From positions 1 to 64,000 of the forward strand of contig JUHI01000021.1 of NCBI GenBank assembly GCA_000799755.1: a stretch of 64,000 nucleotides of DNA, written 5' to 3'. This DNA comes from Martinezella tropici. Its GTDB lineage: Bacteria > Pseudomonadota > Alphaproteobacteria > Rhizobiales > Rhizobiaceae. Positions within the stretch are counted from its first letter, which is position 1. Each line of letters opens with the position of its first letter. The notes beneath the pieces are model-generated. The model had not been told where the DNA came from, ran no database searches, and worked only from the letters and a program-made list of their open reading frames with translations. Position numbers and translations under genes: made by a program. Of the stretch, positions 33,631-41,811 are shown in pieces.

Positions 33631-33737
33631 CACCAGAGGGGCCCGGACCAGCGGGTTGGCCAATAGCTGGGAAGCTGAAGTTCGCGTTTCAAGGGGCTGC
33701 GGACGCTTTGTGAGAGAGCTGCGATTTTCCCGCTCGC

Positions 33738-34454
33738 CTAATCCGCGGTGCGGCCGATGTGGATGCTGTAGACGCTTGCCCATTCCTGAGCGACGAAATT
33801 GGTGAGCGCGGCGGGAATTTCGACAAGAGCGCTGTTTCGCGCTAAGATGCGGAATCCTCTTGGAAGGCAAATAGCAATGCGCTCGATGATCTTTTCATAG
33901 TCGACGATCAGCATCTCGCGGCCGACCATGAGATCGAACAATGCGGGATTGGTAATCACGTGGTCGTTTTCACAAAACCAGTAGGAGGCGATGGTCAGAT
34001 CGGGGAGATAGCCGATCTGCGCCGGCAGGTTTCGTCGTTCGAAGGCAAAGCGCCCGGGAAGCCCGGCAGTCGACATGAGTTCCCGGCTCAGCAGAAGCTG
34101 ACTTTCCGAGGCGTCCAGGCCTCGAAGCTCGAGATCGGGATTGTCGGCGAGATAGGCAAAAGCGAGACTGAAGGCGCCTGAGCCGCAGCCGAGATCGCAC
34201 ACCCTTTCATATTGGTGGATGGCCCCTCCGAGGCTGGAAAGCGCTCGCAGGCACTTCAGAGAATTCCGCATTCCGAACGCACGGGTGAAAGCATCGGCCG
34301 AGCGACCATAATCGAATATCTCGATCTGTCGCCGGCTATTGACAGCATTGAGCAAAGCAATGGAGTCGCTATTCGGGTGATAAAGATGATTACACTTTAG
34401 AAGTGTCTCGGCAAAACCTTCGAGGTGCCGCACCTGTACGTCCACGTATGTCAT
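33738..34454 (-). CDS. class I SAM-dependent methyltransferase-like protein
   Basis: The 238-residue protein has motif I VCDLGCGSGAFSLAF at about 84-98 and an acidic ELRGLDASESQ loop as motif II, followed by a weaker C-terminal half (IASYWFCENDHVI). The substrate is unknown. The ATG at 34454 follows GAGGA; codons further upstream (to 34529) look non-coding. It is downstream of, and on the same strand as, the Lrp-type regulator gene, 175 bp away. Confidence 0.75.
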   Translation of the reverse strand: MTYVDVQVRHLEGFAETLLKCNHLYHPNSDSIALLNAVNSRRQIEIFDYGRSADAFTRAFGMRNSLKCLRALSSLGGAIHQYERVCDLGCGSGAFSLAFAYLADNPDLELRGLDASESQLLLSRELMSTAGLPGRFAFERRNLPAQIGYLPDLTIASYWFCENDHVITNPALFDLMVGREMLIVDYEKIIERIAICLPRGFRILARNSALVEIPAALTNFVAQEWASVYSIHIGRTAD

Positions 34455-34629
34455 GCAAGCCCGTCCTCGCTGGAGATATACTCTTCCGAATTGTCGGAAG
34501 GGAGCATAGCCGCAAAGCAAGTGCTTCACCCGCCCTCTGTCCTTGATGGACCGCGCTAGTCACAGCTTTATCGTCGGCAGCCACCCGAACCGTGCCTTTG
34601 GGAGATCTGGAACCGGGCGAAGCAGTCGT

Positions 34630-35124
34630 TTACCGGTCGCCGTGCCAGTTGTGTGCCGTCGGTACGGGAAATCCCTCGAAGGTCTTGAGCGTGTCAAGCA
34701 CGATCGACGTTTTCACATGCTGCACCGATTCGTGCGGCAGCAGCACGTCGTTGACGAATCTCGAAAGGCCCGCGAGCCCGCGGGTTGCCACCTTCAGGTG
34801 GTAATCCATCTCGCCCGTCAGCGCGTAGGCTTCCAACACCTCCGGCAGCCCGTTGATGAGCTGCGAAAAACGGCGGGCATTATCCCTGTTGTGGGTAGCG
34901 AGCGTCACGGAAATGACCACCAGCATGTCGAACCCCAACTTCTGCCGATCGAGATTGGCCTGGTAGCCGCGGATATAACCTTCGGCCTCCAGCCTGGTGC
35001 GGCGGCGGGAGCATTGCGACGGCGACAGCGCGATGCGTTCGCCGAGCTCGTTGTTCGTCAGTCTGCCGTCCTTCTGCAATTCTTCCAGCAGACGCAGGTC
35101 CAACTTATCGAGCTGTTCATCCAT
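34630..35124 (-). CDS. Lrp/AsnC-family transcriptional regulator
   Basis: The 164-residue regulator has an N-terminal helix-turn-helix (about 6-60; LTNNELGERIALSPSQCSRRRTRLEAEGYI) and a C-terminal RAM (AsnC effector) domain (about 70-150; ALTGEMDYHLKVA). Lrp-type proteins form octamers and sense amino acids. The palindrome at 35178-35198, 54 bp before the start, fits an Lrp-like operator and suggests autoregulation. It is divergent from the alkaline phosphatase gene, which it might also control. Confidence 0.92.
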   Translation of the reverse strand: MDEQLDKLDLRLLEELQKDGRLTNNELGERIALSPSQCSRRRTRLEAEGYIRGYQANLDRQKLGFDMLVVISVTLATHNRDNARRFSQLINGLPEVLEAYALTGEMDYHLKVATRGLAGLSRFVNDVLLPHESVQHVKTSIVLDTLKTFEGFPVPTAHNWHGDR

Positions 35125-35449
35125 TGCGCAAAACTCCCAAGATCCTCACGAAGCTTGTACAAATTTGATCCCTCCTTCTGAAAATTGCAAATTTTCAGGC
35201 GGCACCGTCGCCAGGTCTTGCGCGGTGGATGCGGTGGCTTTCAGCCGGCTTGGTGCGAATGAAGGGAAGAGATATTATGCGATCGTGGATGCTTGCATCG
35301 GCCTTTTTAGATGCTGCACATACAATCAGCTTTACTTATCGATTGTGCCATCTGAATTTCCGGTTGCAGAAAGTTGACGCTTTTTTACGTGATTGTCATG
35401 TGGCTTTTATAAGTGGGGGGTGGGAAGCAACCAACGCAGGGGGTAAAAA
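35125..35449. other. divergent promoter region between lrp-like and phosphatase genes
   Basis: This 325-bp interval carries the Lrp-like palindrome (35178-35198) near the regulator gene and a weak Pho-box-like sequence (35393-35410) near the phosphatase gene. No coding frame inside it is credible. Confidence 0.5.
35178..35198. promoter_or_regulatory. Lrp-type operator palindrome
   Basis: CTGAAAATT-GCA-AATTTTCAG is a perfect inverted repeat with 9-bp arms and a 3-bp spacer. It resembles the Lrp consensus (T/C)AG...ATT...CT(A/G) with an AT-rich centre and lies directly upstream of the Lrp/AsnC gene. Confidence 0.6.
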
Positions 35450-37204
35450 ATGCGTAAACTTCTTCTCGCCATGATGTCTGCGACCGTATTGTCCGGCGCG
35501 GCCCATGCAGCGACAGTCTACCCGTTGGACCGGGCAACGGTACTCGCCGGTTCGCCGTTCGATTTCAAGGTGGAATTCAGCAAAGTCGTCAAGCCGGAGG
35601 ACGTGAAGGTCACCGTCAACGGCGAAAGCTACGACGCCGTCTTCGGCAAGGCTGCCGATTTCGTCGCGGAAGAAAAGGGCGCTGAGGACAAGGTCCTTGG
35701 CTCGGCTCTGATCCTGCGCGGCGTCAAGCTCGGCAAGCCCGGCCAGTACAAGGTCGAGGTTTCGGCAGGCGACGAGAAAAAATCCGTCAACTGGGACGTC
35801 TACGGCACATCCGCGACGCCTAAGGCCAAGAATATCATCTTCCTGCTCGGTGACGGTCTCTCCGTTGCGCATCGCACCGGCGCCCGCATCATGTCCAAGG
35901 GCATGACCGAAGGCAAGGCCAATGGCCGCCTCGCCATGGACGACATCCCGCCGGTCGCCTTCATCGGCACCTCGTCGACGTCGGCTATTGCGACGGACAG
36001 CGCCAACACCATGTCGGCCTATATGACCGGTCACAAGTCCGCCGTGAACGCGCTCGGCGTCTATGCCGACCGCACGCCGGCCAGCCTCGACGATCCGAAG
36101 GTCGAAACGATCGGCGAAGCCCTGCGTCGCACCGGCAAGAAGTCGCTCGGCATCGTGACCACGGCCGAAGTCGAAGACGCAACGCCGGCAGCGCTGGTAT
36201 CCCATACGCGCAAGCGCGGCGACAAGGCCGAGATCGTCGGCATGATGTACGACGTCAAGCCGGACGTGCTGCTCGGCGGCGGCTCGGCCTACTTCCTGGC
36301 CAAGGATGTTCCCGGTTCTAAGCGCAAGGACGACAAGGACTATATCGCGCTCTTCAAGGATGCAGGCTATGCCGTTGCAACCGACAAGAACGAGCTGGCG
36401 GCGGCTGCCGGGTCGAACCAGGACAAGCTGCTTGGCCTGTTCCACACCGGCAATCTCGACGTCACGCTCGATCGCGAGTTCCTGAAAAAGGGTACCGTCG
36501 GCAAGTTCCCGAACCAGCCGGGTCTCGTCGACATGACCAAGGTCGCGCTCGACAAGCTCTCCAAGAACCCCGAGGGCTTTTTCCTGATGGTCGAAGGCGC
36601 ATCTATCGACAAGATGAGCCATCCGCTGGATTGGGATCGTGCTCTGGTCGATACGATCGAATTCGACAAGGCCGTTGCCGTTGCTCGCGAGTTCCAGGCC
36701 AAGAACCCGGACACGCTGATCGTCGTCACCGGCGACCATACACATGGCGTCTCGATCATCGGCACTGTCGACGACGACAAACCGGGCACCGAAATGCGCG
36801 AGAAGGTCGGCACCTATGCGGCCGCCGGCTTCCCGAACTATGAAGACAAGGATGGCGACGGCTATCCGGATCGCGTCGACGTTTCCCGTCGTCTCTTCAT
36901 TGCTGCCAATAACGGTCCCGACCATTACGAGACCTTCCGTCCGAAGCTCGACGGTCCTTTCGTTCCGGCAATCCAGAACGAGAAGAAGGAATATGTCGCC
37001 AACGAAGCCTACAAGGACGTGCCCGGTGCCGTCTTCGTGCAGGGCAACATCCCGAAGGACGAGGACAGCGGTGTCCACGCGGTCGACGATGTCGTGCTGC
37101 AGGCTGCCGGCCCCGGTGCTGAAGGCTTCCGTGGCTACATGGAACAGAGCGACGTCTATCGCGTGCTGGCCGACACCTTCGCGCTCGGCACCGAGAAGAT
37201 GTAA
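35450..37204 (+). CDS. periplasmic alkaline phosphatase (PhoA superfamily)
   Basis: The 584-residue protein has a signal peptide (cleavage after AHA, residue 20) and an N-terminal beta-type domain (about 22-120) before the alkaline-phosphatase core. In the core, GDG (134-136) binds metal, the nucleophile serine is in TDSANTMSAYMTG (S184), EGASIDKMSH (382-391) and GDHTHG (428-433) supply further metal ligands. A D-x-D-x-D-G loop at 466-474 (DKDGDGYPD region) resembles an EF-hand and may bind calcium. It would release phosphate from esters in the periplasm using zinc/magnesium. The ATG at 35450 follows AGGGGG. A good terminator follows the gene. Confidence 0.93.
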   Translation: MRKLLLAMMSATVLSGAAHAATVYPLDRATVLAGSPFDFKVEFSKVVKPEDVKVTVNGESYDAVFGKAADFVAEEKGAEDKVLGSALILRGVKLGKPGQYKVEVSAGDEKKSVNWDVYGTSATPKAKNIIFLLGDGLSVAHRTGARIMSKGMTEGKANGRLAMDDIPPVAFIGTSSTSAIATDSANTMSAYMTGHKSAVNALGVYADRTPASLDDPKVETIGEALRRTGKKSLGIVTTAEVEDATPAALVSHTRKRGDKAEIVGMMYDVKPDVLLGGGSAYFLAKDVPGSKRKDDKDYIALFKDAGYAVATDKNELAAAAGSNQDKLLGLFHTGNLDVTLDREFLKKGTVGKFPNQPGLVDMTKVALDKLSKNPEGFFLMVEGASIDKMSHPLDWDRALVDTIEFDKAVAVAREFQAKNPDTLIVVTGDHTHGVSIIGTVDDDKPGTEMREKVGTYAAAGFPNYEDKDGDGYPDRVDVSRRLFIAANNGPDHYETFRPKLDGPFVPAIQNEKKEYVANEAYKDVPGAVFVQGNIPKDEDSGVHAVDDVVLQAAGPGAEGFRGYMEQSDVYRVLADTFALGTEKM

Positions 37205-37228
37205 GCCTTTAGAGACCATGCGAACACG

Positions 37229-37254
37229 GACAGGCGGCTTCTAGGCCGCCTGTC
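37229..37254 (+). terminator. intrinsic terminator after the phosphatase gene
   Basis: GACAGGCGGC and GCCGCCTGTC form a perfect 10-bp stem with a six-base loop, followed by TTTCTCC. It lies 25 bp past the phosphatase stop and separates that gene from the following operon. Confidence 0.85.
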
Positions 37255-37281
37255 TTTCTCCATCTTTTATGGGGTCATGCG

Positions 37282-37746
37282 ATGTCGAAGAATCCGATCG
37301 CCACCATCAATCGCCGGAATTTTCTGGCTGCTGTCGCGACCTTGCCGGTCATGGGCGTCGCGATGCGCGCCAGCGCCTCCGAGAAACTGGGCTTCGATCA
37401 GCTCTACAAGAGCTTCGGCCCGCTCGGTCTCGAATTTTCCGACAAGGTAAAGCAGTTGAGCGGCAAGGAAATCGTCATCAATGGCTTCATGGCACCGCCG
37501 TTGAAGGCGGAGGCCGCCTTCTTCGTGCTCACGGAAATCCCGATGTCGCTCTGCCCGTTCTGCTCTTCCGATGCCGACTGGCCTGACAATATCATGGTCG
37601 TCTATCTCGCCTCCAAGCAGACATTCGTCCAGTACAACGCGCCGATCATGGCACGCGGCGTGCTGGAATACGGCTCGTGGACGGACCCCGAAACCGGCTT
37701 CATCAGCCAATTGCGTCTGAGGGACGCCTCCTTCAGGACTGTTTGA
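37282..37746 (+). CDS. Tat-exported DUF3299-like protein
   Basis: The 154-residue protein has a twin-arginine signal (NRRNFLAAVATLPVMGVAMRA, arginines 11-12) and a mature domain with GKEIVINGFMAPPLKAEAAFFVLTE and a CPFC motif (C91, C94). The GFM.P and cysteine pattern resembles DUF3299 proteins, which are often encoded beside MacB/FtsEX-like ABC genes. The Tat signal suggests that it folds, perhaps with a bound metal, before export. It starts the operon with the ATPase gene five bases downstream. A role in metal handling is inferred. Confidence 0.75.
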   Translation: MSKNPIATINRRNFLAAVATLPVMGVAMRASASEKLGFDQLYKSFGPLGLEFSDKVKQLSGKEIVINGFMAPPLKAEAAFFVLTEIPMSLCPFCSSDADWPDNIMVVYLASKQTFVQYNAPIMARGVLEYGSWTDPETGFISQLRLRDASFRTV

Positions 37747-37751
37747 TTTCC

Positions 37752-38438
37752 ATGCTCGCTCTCGACGTTTCCGGCTTGAAGATGCATTTTCCGGGTCTGG
37801 CCGCGCCGGTGCTTGCCATTGACCGGCTTCATCTACCGGCTGGCGGCCGGCTGGCTATCACGGGTGCGTCCGGTTCCGGCAAGAGCACCTTCGTCAATGC
37901 CATTACCGGTTTGGAAAACGTGAGGGATGGCAGCGTGTCGTGGAATGGGACGGAGATCACGCGCCTTTCCTCCGCTCGCCGGGATGCCTTTCGCGCCCGC
38001 AATATCGGCCTTGTCATGCAGGACTTTCATCTGTTTCCCGGCCTGTCTGCCTTCGAGAATGTCGTGCTTCCCGTGAAGCTGGCGCGGCGTCTCACGGTTG
38101 AGGAGCGGGAGCGTGCGCTGAAACTCTTGTCTGCCACCGGCATTGCTCGCCCGCAACAGAAGATCGAAACTCTGTCGCGCGGCGAGATGCAGCGCGTCGC
38201 CGTTGCCCGCGCGCTGCTGTCGCGTCCGGGCGTCATCGTTGCGGACGAGCCGACGGCGAGCCTCGATCGCCGTGCTGGCAGCGATGTTGCAGAGCTTCTG
38301 CTGCAATTGTCGGCGCAAGAGGGGGCGACGCTGATCGTCGTGACGCATGATGCCACGCTTGCCGAGCGTCTTGGCCGCCGCATCAATCTGGCGAGCGGGC
38401 GTATCGAAGAGGACAGCCAAGAGGTCGTTGCGCAATGA
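37752..38438 (+). CDS. ABC transporter ATP-binding protein (LolD/MacB/FtsE type)
   Basis: The 228-residue ATPase has Walker A GASGSGKST (about 36-44), signature LSRGEMQR (one-residue variant of LSGGQ.Q), and Walker B VIVADEPTASLD. The ATG at 37752 begins a standard MLALDVSGLKMHF start; the frame extends upstream into the previous gene, which is not its start. Its stop overlaps the permease start by four bases (ATGA). With the FtsX-like partner it would form a mechanotransmitting or export-type ABC complex rather than a classical importer. Confidence 0.9.
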   Translation: MLALDVSGLKMHFPGLAAPVLAIDRLHLPAGGRLAITGASGSGKSTFVNAITGLENVRDGSVSWNGTEITRLSSARRDAFRARNIGLVMQDFHLFPGLSAFENVVLPVKLARRLTVEERERALKLLSATGIARPQQKIETLSRGEMQRVAVARALLSRPGVIVADEPTASLDRRAGSDVAELLLQLSAQEGATLIVVTHDATLAERLGRRINLASGRIEEDSQEVVAQ

Positions 38439-39721
38439 TGACTTTCATTCTCGCCGATCTCCGGCGCTTCTGGAGTGGAGCGCTGGCCGTCGTGGTGCTG
38501 ATTGCCCTATCGGTTGCCTTGAGCGTAACGGTCACGTTGCAGGAGCGGGCGGTTCGTCTCGGCAGCGCGCGCGCCGCCGAAAAATTCGATCTGCTTGTGG
38601 GGGCAGCCGGCAGCGAAACGCAGTTGGCGCTTTCCGCCGTCTTCCTCCAGCCCGCGCCGCTGCCGCTGATGGAGGGCGCCGTCTTTTCACGTCTCGCCAA
38701 TGATCCGCGCGTCGAGCTGGCCGCGCCCGTTGGCTTCGGCGATTCCGCTTACGGGCATCCGATCGTCGGCACGACCACTGGCCTGATCTCTTCCCTTTCG
38801 CCATCGCTGGCGCAAGGTGCGATGTTCTCGCGCCTCGGCGAGGCGGTGGTCGGCTCCGACGTCGCCTTGTCGCAGGGTGCGGAAATCAAGCCGATGCATG
38901 GCACGGCCGAAACCGGCGGCGAAACCCATACCGCGATCACCTATAAGGTTACCGGTCGCATGGCGCCGACCGGCACGGCCTGGGACCGGGCGATCCTCGT
39001 GCCGATCCGTGCGGTTTGGCAGTTGCACGGCATGCATGGAGAGGACGGGCACCACGACCATGATGGCGACGAGGCGGATGCGCATGGCGCTGAGAACCCC
39101 GGCCAGGATCATCACGAAGACCATGGGCACGAGCATGGTCACGTCGATGCAGACGCCCCGATCGATGAGCATTTCAACGCGCAGACACCCGGCGTTCCGG
39201 CCGTTCTTGTGAAGCCGAAGACGATTGCCGATGCCTATCGCCTGCGGCAGGAATATCGCACCGGCGCGACGCTCGGCGTCTTTCCCGCGGAAGTGCTGAC
39301 GAGGCTCTATGCGACGCTTGGCGATGCCCGCAGCCTCTTGTTGGCGATCGCGCTTGGAACGCAGGCGACCGTAATTGCCGCGATCGTGCTTGTCACGATC
39401 ATGCATGTCGGAGCGCGTCGCCGGCAGATCGGTGCCTTGCGTGCGCTCGGCACGCCGGTCCGCTCGATCGTCTCGCTTGTCTGGGGTGAGCTCTTCGTTC
39501 TGTTTGCCGCCGGCATCGCGCTCGGCATCGTCTTTGGCTATCTCGCAGCACTGACCATCTCCGCCCGGCTCGCCGCATCGACAGCGGTGCGTCTGCCTGT
39601 TGGTTTCGTCTTCGACGATTTATGGCTCGTCGGCGGCTTTGCTGCTGTTGCTGCTATCATTTCCATCGTCCCGGCGATCAGTGCTCTGCGCTCCAGTCCG
39701 GCTACGGCGCTGCGCGCCTGA
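38435..39721 (+). CDS. FtsX/MacB-like ABC permease with histidine-rich periplasmic loop
   Basis: The 428-residue permease has one N-terminal transmembrane helix (about 14-34), a large periplasmic domain, and three C-terminal helices (about 305-425) as in FtsX/MacB/LolC proteins. Residues 198-246 of the periplasmic domain are packed with histidine, aspartate and glutamate (HHDHDGDEADAH and DHHEDHGHEHGH), a likely metal-binding segment. Together with the adjacent Tat-exported protein and the FecBCD-type importer this points to zinc or other metal handling. A similar gene order (ATPase, FtsX-like permease, DUF3299-like protein) is known from a Zur-regulated locus in Pseudomonas aeruginosa. Confidence 0.88.
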   Translation: MMTFILADLRRFWSGALAVVVLIALSVALSVTVTLQERAVRLGSARAAEKFDLLVGAAGSETQLALSAVFLQPAPLPLMEGAVFSRLANDPRVELAAPVGFGDSAYGHPIVGTTTGLISSLSPSLAQGAMFSRLGEAVVGSDVALSQGAEIKPMHGTAETGGETHTAITYKVTGRMAPTGTAWDRAILVPIRAVWQLHGMHGEDGHHDHDGDEADAHGAENPGQDHHEDHGHEHGHVDADAPIDEHFNAQTPGVPAVLVKPKTIADAYRLRQEYRTGATLGVFPAEVLTRLYATLGDARSLLLAIALGTQATVIAAIVLVTIMHVGARRRQIGALRALGTPVRSIVSLVWGELFVLFAAGIALGIVFGYLAALTISARLAASTAVRLPVGFVFDDLWLVGGFAAVAAIISIVPAISALRSSPATALRA

Positions 39722-39813
39722 TGCGGCACCCGCAAAAGTCGAGGTGAAACTGGATTGCAAAACTCCTGTTTATTGACTAAAGCCATCTCGCGCATCTGAT
39801 GGAGGATCTCGTG

Positions 39814-40782
39814 ATGGCGAATGGTGCAATTAAAATCGCTTCAATGTTCGGCCTGATCGCGTTGCTGGCTGCCGGTTCTGCCGCAGCGGAAGATGCAAAG
39901 ACCCTCTCCGTGACGGATGATCGTGGCGTCAAGGTCAATGTGCCCGTACAGCCGAAGCGGATCGCCGCCATCTCTTATTTTGCCGACGACGTCGCCCTCG
40001 CTCTTGGCATCAAGCCGGTCGCGAGCACCTATATGACGGCGGGCCGGCAGCCGGATTTTCTCCTCGGCCTGACCGCGCAGATGGCGCAGATCGGCCAGCG
40101 CGCCAAGCCTAATCTGGAACTGCTGTCGCAAGCCAAGCCCGATCTCATCGTCGCCATCCGTCGCTATACGGTCGGCAACGCGCCGCAGCTCGAAAAGATT
40201 GCGCCCTATCTCGCCTACAACATGGAGCTTCTGACGGAGAGCGATAAGGAAATCGCCGAATTCTCGAAGATCCTCGGCAAGCCCGAACGCGGTTTGCAGC
40301 TGAATGCCGATTTCCACAAGCATCTCGATGAGATCGCCGCCAAGGCCCCGAAGAACGTGCATCCGCGCTTTGCGATCATGTGGGGCGGCGAGACACCCTT
40401 CGCCTTCCATACGGAAAACACCTCAGCCTCGATCGTTGCCGCGATTGGCGGCGACAATATCGCCGGACCGAAAACGCCCGGTGGCCCCTTCGGCATCGAT
40501 CTGAGCCTGGAGACCATGCTGGAGAAAGACCCCGAAGTCCTGTTCATCTACGACTCCGGCCCGGATCGCCCGCATGAGAACAACCCGATCTGGCAGGAAC
40601 TGACCGCCGTCAAGAACAAGCGGGTCTTCTACGTTGGGGATCAGTGGGTCGAGACCAATGGTCCGATCGCGCGCGAAATTGTGCTGCGCGAAGCCGCGCA
40701 TTATCTGTATCCGGATGCTTTCCCCGCCGTCGATGTAAGGGCGGAAGCCGCCAAGATCATTCCTGCCGATATCCAGAAGTAA
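39814..40782 (+). CDS. periplasmic metal/siderophore-binding protein (FecB/FepB type)
   Basis: The 322-residue solute-binding protein has a signal peptide (MANGAIKIASMFGLIALLAAGSAAA) and the two-lobed helical-backbone fold of class III binding proteins (PKRIAAISYFADDVALALGIKP; ELLSQAKPDLIVA; KNKRVFYVGDQW). The ATG at 39814 follows GGAGG by eight bases, so an earlier ATG at 39799 is less likely. It heads a four-gene import operon. The substrate could be a ferric siderophore, haem, or, given the upstream genes, a zinc complex. Confidence 0.9.
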   Translation: MANGAIKIASMFGLIALLAAGSAAAEDAKTLSVTDDRGVKVNVPVQPKRIAAISYFADDVALALGIKPVASTYMTAGRQPDFLLGLTAQMAQIGQRAKPNLELLSQAKPDLIVAIRRYTVGNAPQLEKIAPYLAYNMELLTESDKEIAEFSKILGKPERGLQLNADFHKHLDEIAAKAPKNVHPRFAIMWGGETPFAFHTENTSASIVAAIGGDNIAGPKTPGGPFGIDLSLETMLEKDPEVLFIYDSGPDRPHENNPIWQELTAVKNKRVFYVGDQWVETNGPIAREIVLREAAHYLYPDAFPAVDVRAEAAKIIPADIQK

Positions 40783-40785
40783 AAA

Positions 40786-41811
40786 GTGCTTCGGGCCGTG
40801 GCCACGATGAATGCGCGCAAGTCGCTGGCGATGATCACAGTCCTCGTCGCTGCGACCCTTCTGATCGTCTTCATCGGTTTGCTGCCCGGCGCGAAGGTCC
40901 TGACGATTGCGGACGCCGGCCGGGCTCTCTTTGCGCCGGACGGCAAGATCAATTCGATCCTCGTTTGGACACTGCGCCTGCCGCGAAGCCTTGCTGCAGC
41001 CGTTGCTGGCGCCGGACTTGCCGTCTCCGGCTATCTCCTGCAGACATTGACGCGAAATCCGCTCGCCGACCCCGGAATTACCGGCGTCACCGCCGGCGCT
41101 GTCACGCCGATCGTCTGCTGTTTCGTTTTCCTTCCCTGGCTTTCGTCCACCTATTATCCCTTCGTTGGCCTTGCGGGTGGCCTTGCGGCCGCTGCCGTCA
41201 CCTTCTGGGTCTCGAAGGGTGGGCAGGGGCGGCCGCTGCATCTGGCGCTTGCTGGCGTCAGCATCTCGCTGTTTCTCGGCGCGATCACGATCTACGTGCT
41301 GCTTCTGACCGGGCCACAATCGACGTCGCTCCTGTTCTGGCTCTCCGGCGGCTTTCAAGGGCGGTCCTGGTCGCATCTCACCTATATGCTCCCCTGGGTC
41401 GTCGTCGGGGTTGCGGGTGCCTTGGCGCTCCATCGCGTGATCGGCATGTTTGCGCTCAGCGATCATGCTGCCGCAGGCATGGGCGTGCAGCTCAATCTTT
41501 GGAAGCCTGTGCTGCTCGTGCTCGGCGTCTGTCCCGTCGCCGGTGTCGCACCTGTTGCGGGGCCGGTCGCCTTCGTCGGGTTGGCGGCGCCTCATATCGC
41601 CCGCTTGCTGAAGCCGCGCGGTGCGGCCTCTGAAATCGCGCTTTCTGCCGCTATCGGAGCTCTGATCGTGACGGTCGCAGATCTCATCGCCCGCACGATC
41701 GCCATTCCGAAGGAACTTCCCGTCGGCATCATCACGGCACTGATCGGCGGCCCTGTCTTCATCTACCTCATCCAGCGCGGTCGCCTGCAATTTCGGGGGC
41801 ATGGCCTATGA
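40786..41811 (+). CDS. FecCD-family ABC permease
   Basis: The 341-residue membrane protein has about nine to ten transmembrane segments and the FecCD signatures RLPRSLAAAVAGAGLAVSGYLLQTLTRNPLADPGITG and GPVAFVGLAAPHIARLL. It starts with GTG at 40786, three bases after the binding-protein stop; an ATG at 40807 is an alternative. It overlaps the next permease gene by four bases. It pairs with that permease to form the membrane channel. Confidence 0.92.
   Translation: MLRAVATMNARKSLAMITVLVAATLLIVFIGLLPGAKVLTIADAGRALFAPDGKINSILVWTLRLPRSLAAAVAGAGLAVSGYLLQTLTRNPLADPGITGVTAGAVTPIVCCFVFLPWLSSTYYPFVGLAGGLAAAAVTFWVSKGGQGRPLHLALAGVSISLFLGAITIYVLLLTGPQSTSLLFWLSGGFQGRSWSHLTYMLPWVVVGVAGALALHRVIGMFALSDHAAAGMGVQLNLWKPVLLVLGVCPVAGVAPVAGPVAFVGLAAPHIARLLKPRGAASEIALSAAIGALIVTVADLIARTIAIPKELPVGIITALIGGPVFIYLIQRGRLQFRGHGL

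Noticed and set aside
32073..33713. A 546-codon plus-strand frame opposite terC and its neighbours
   Set aside because: It is antisense to TerC, has charged low-complexity composition typical of shadow frames, and shows no recognisable domain.
35396..37219. A 607-codon open frame on the minus strand opposite the alkaline phosphatase gene
   Set aside because: It is the antisense shadow of a clearly coding phoA-type gene in GC-rich DNA; no signal, domain or ribosome site supports it.
40423..41802. A 459-codon minus-strand frame across the FecB/FecC genes
   Set aside because: Antisense shadow of two well-supported transporter genes.
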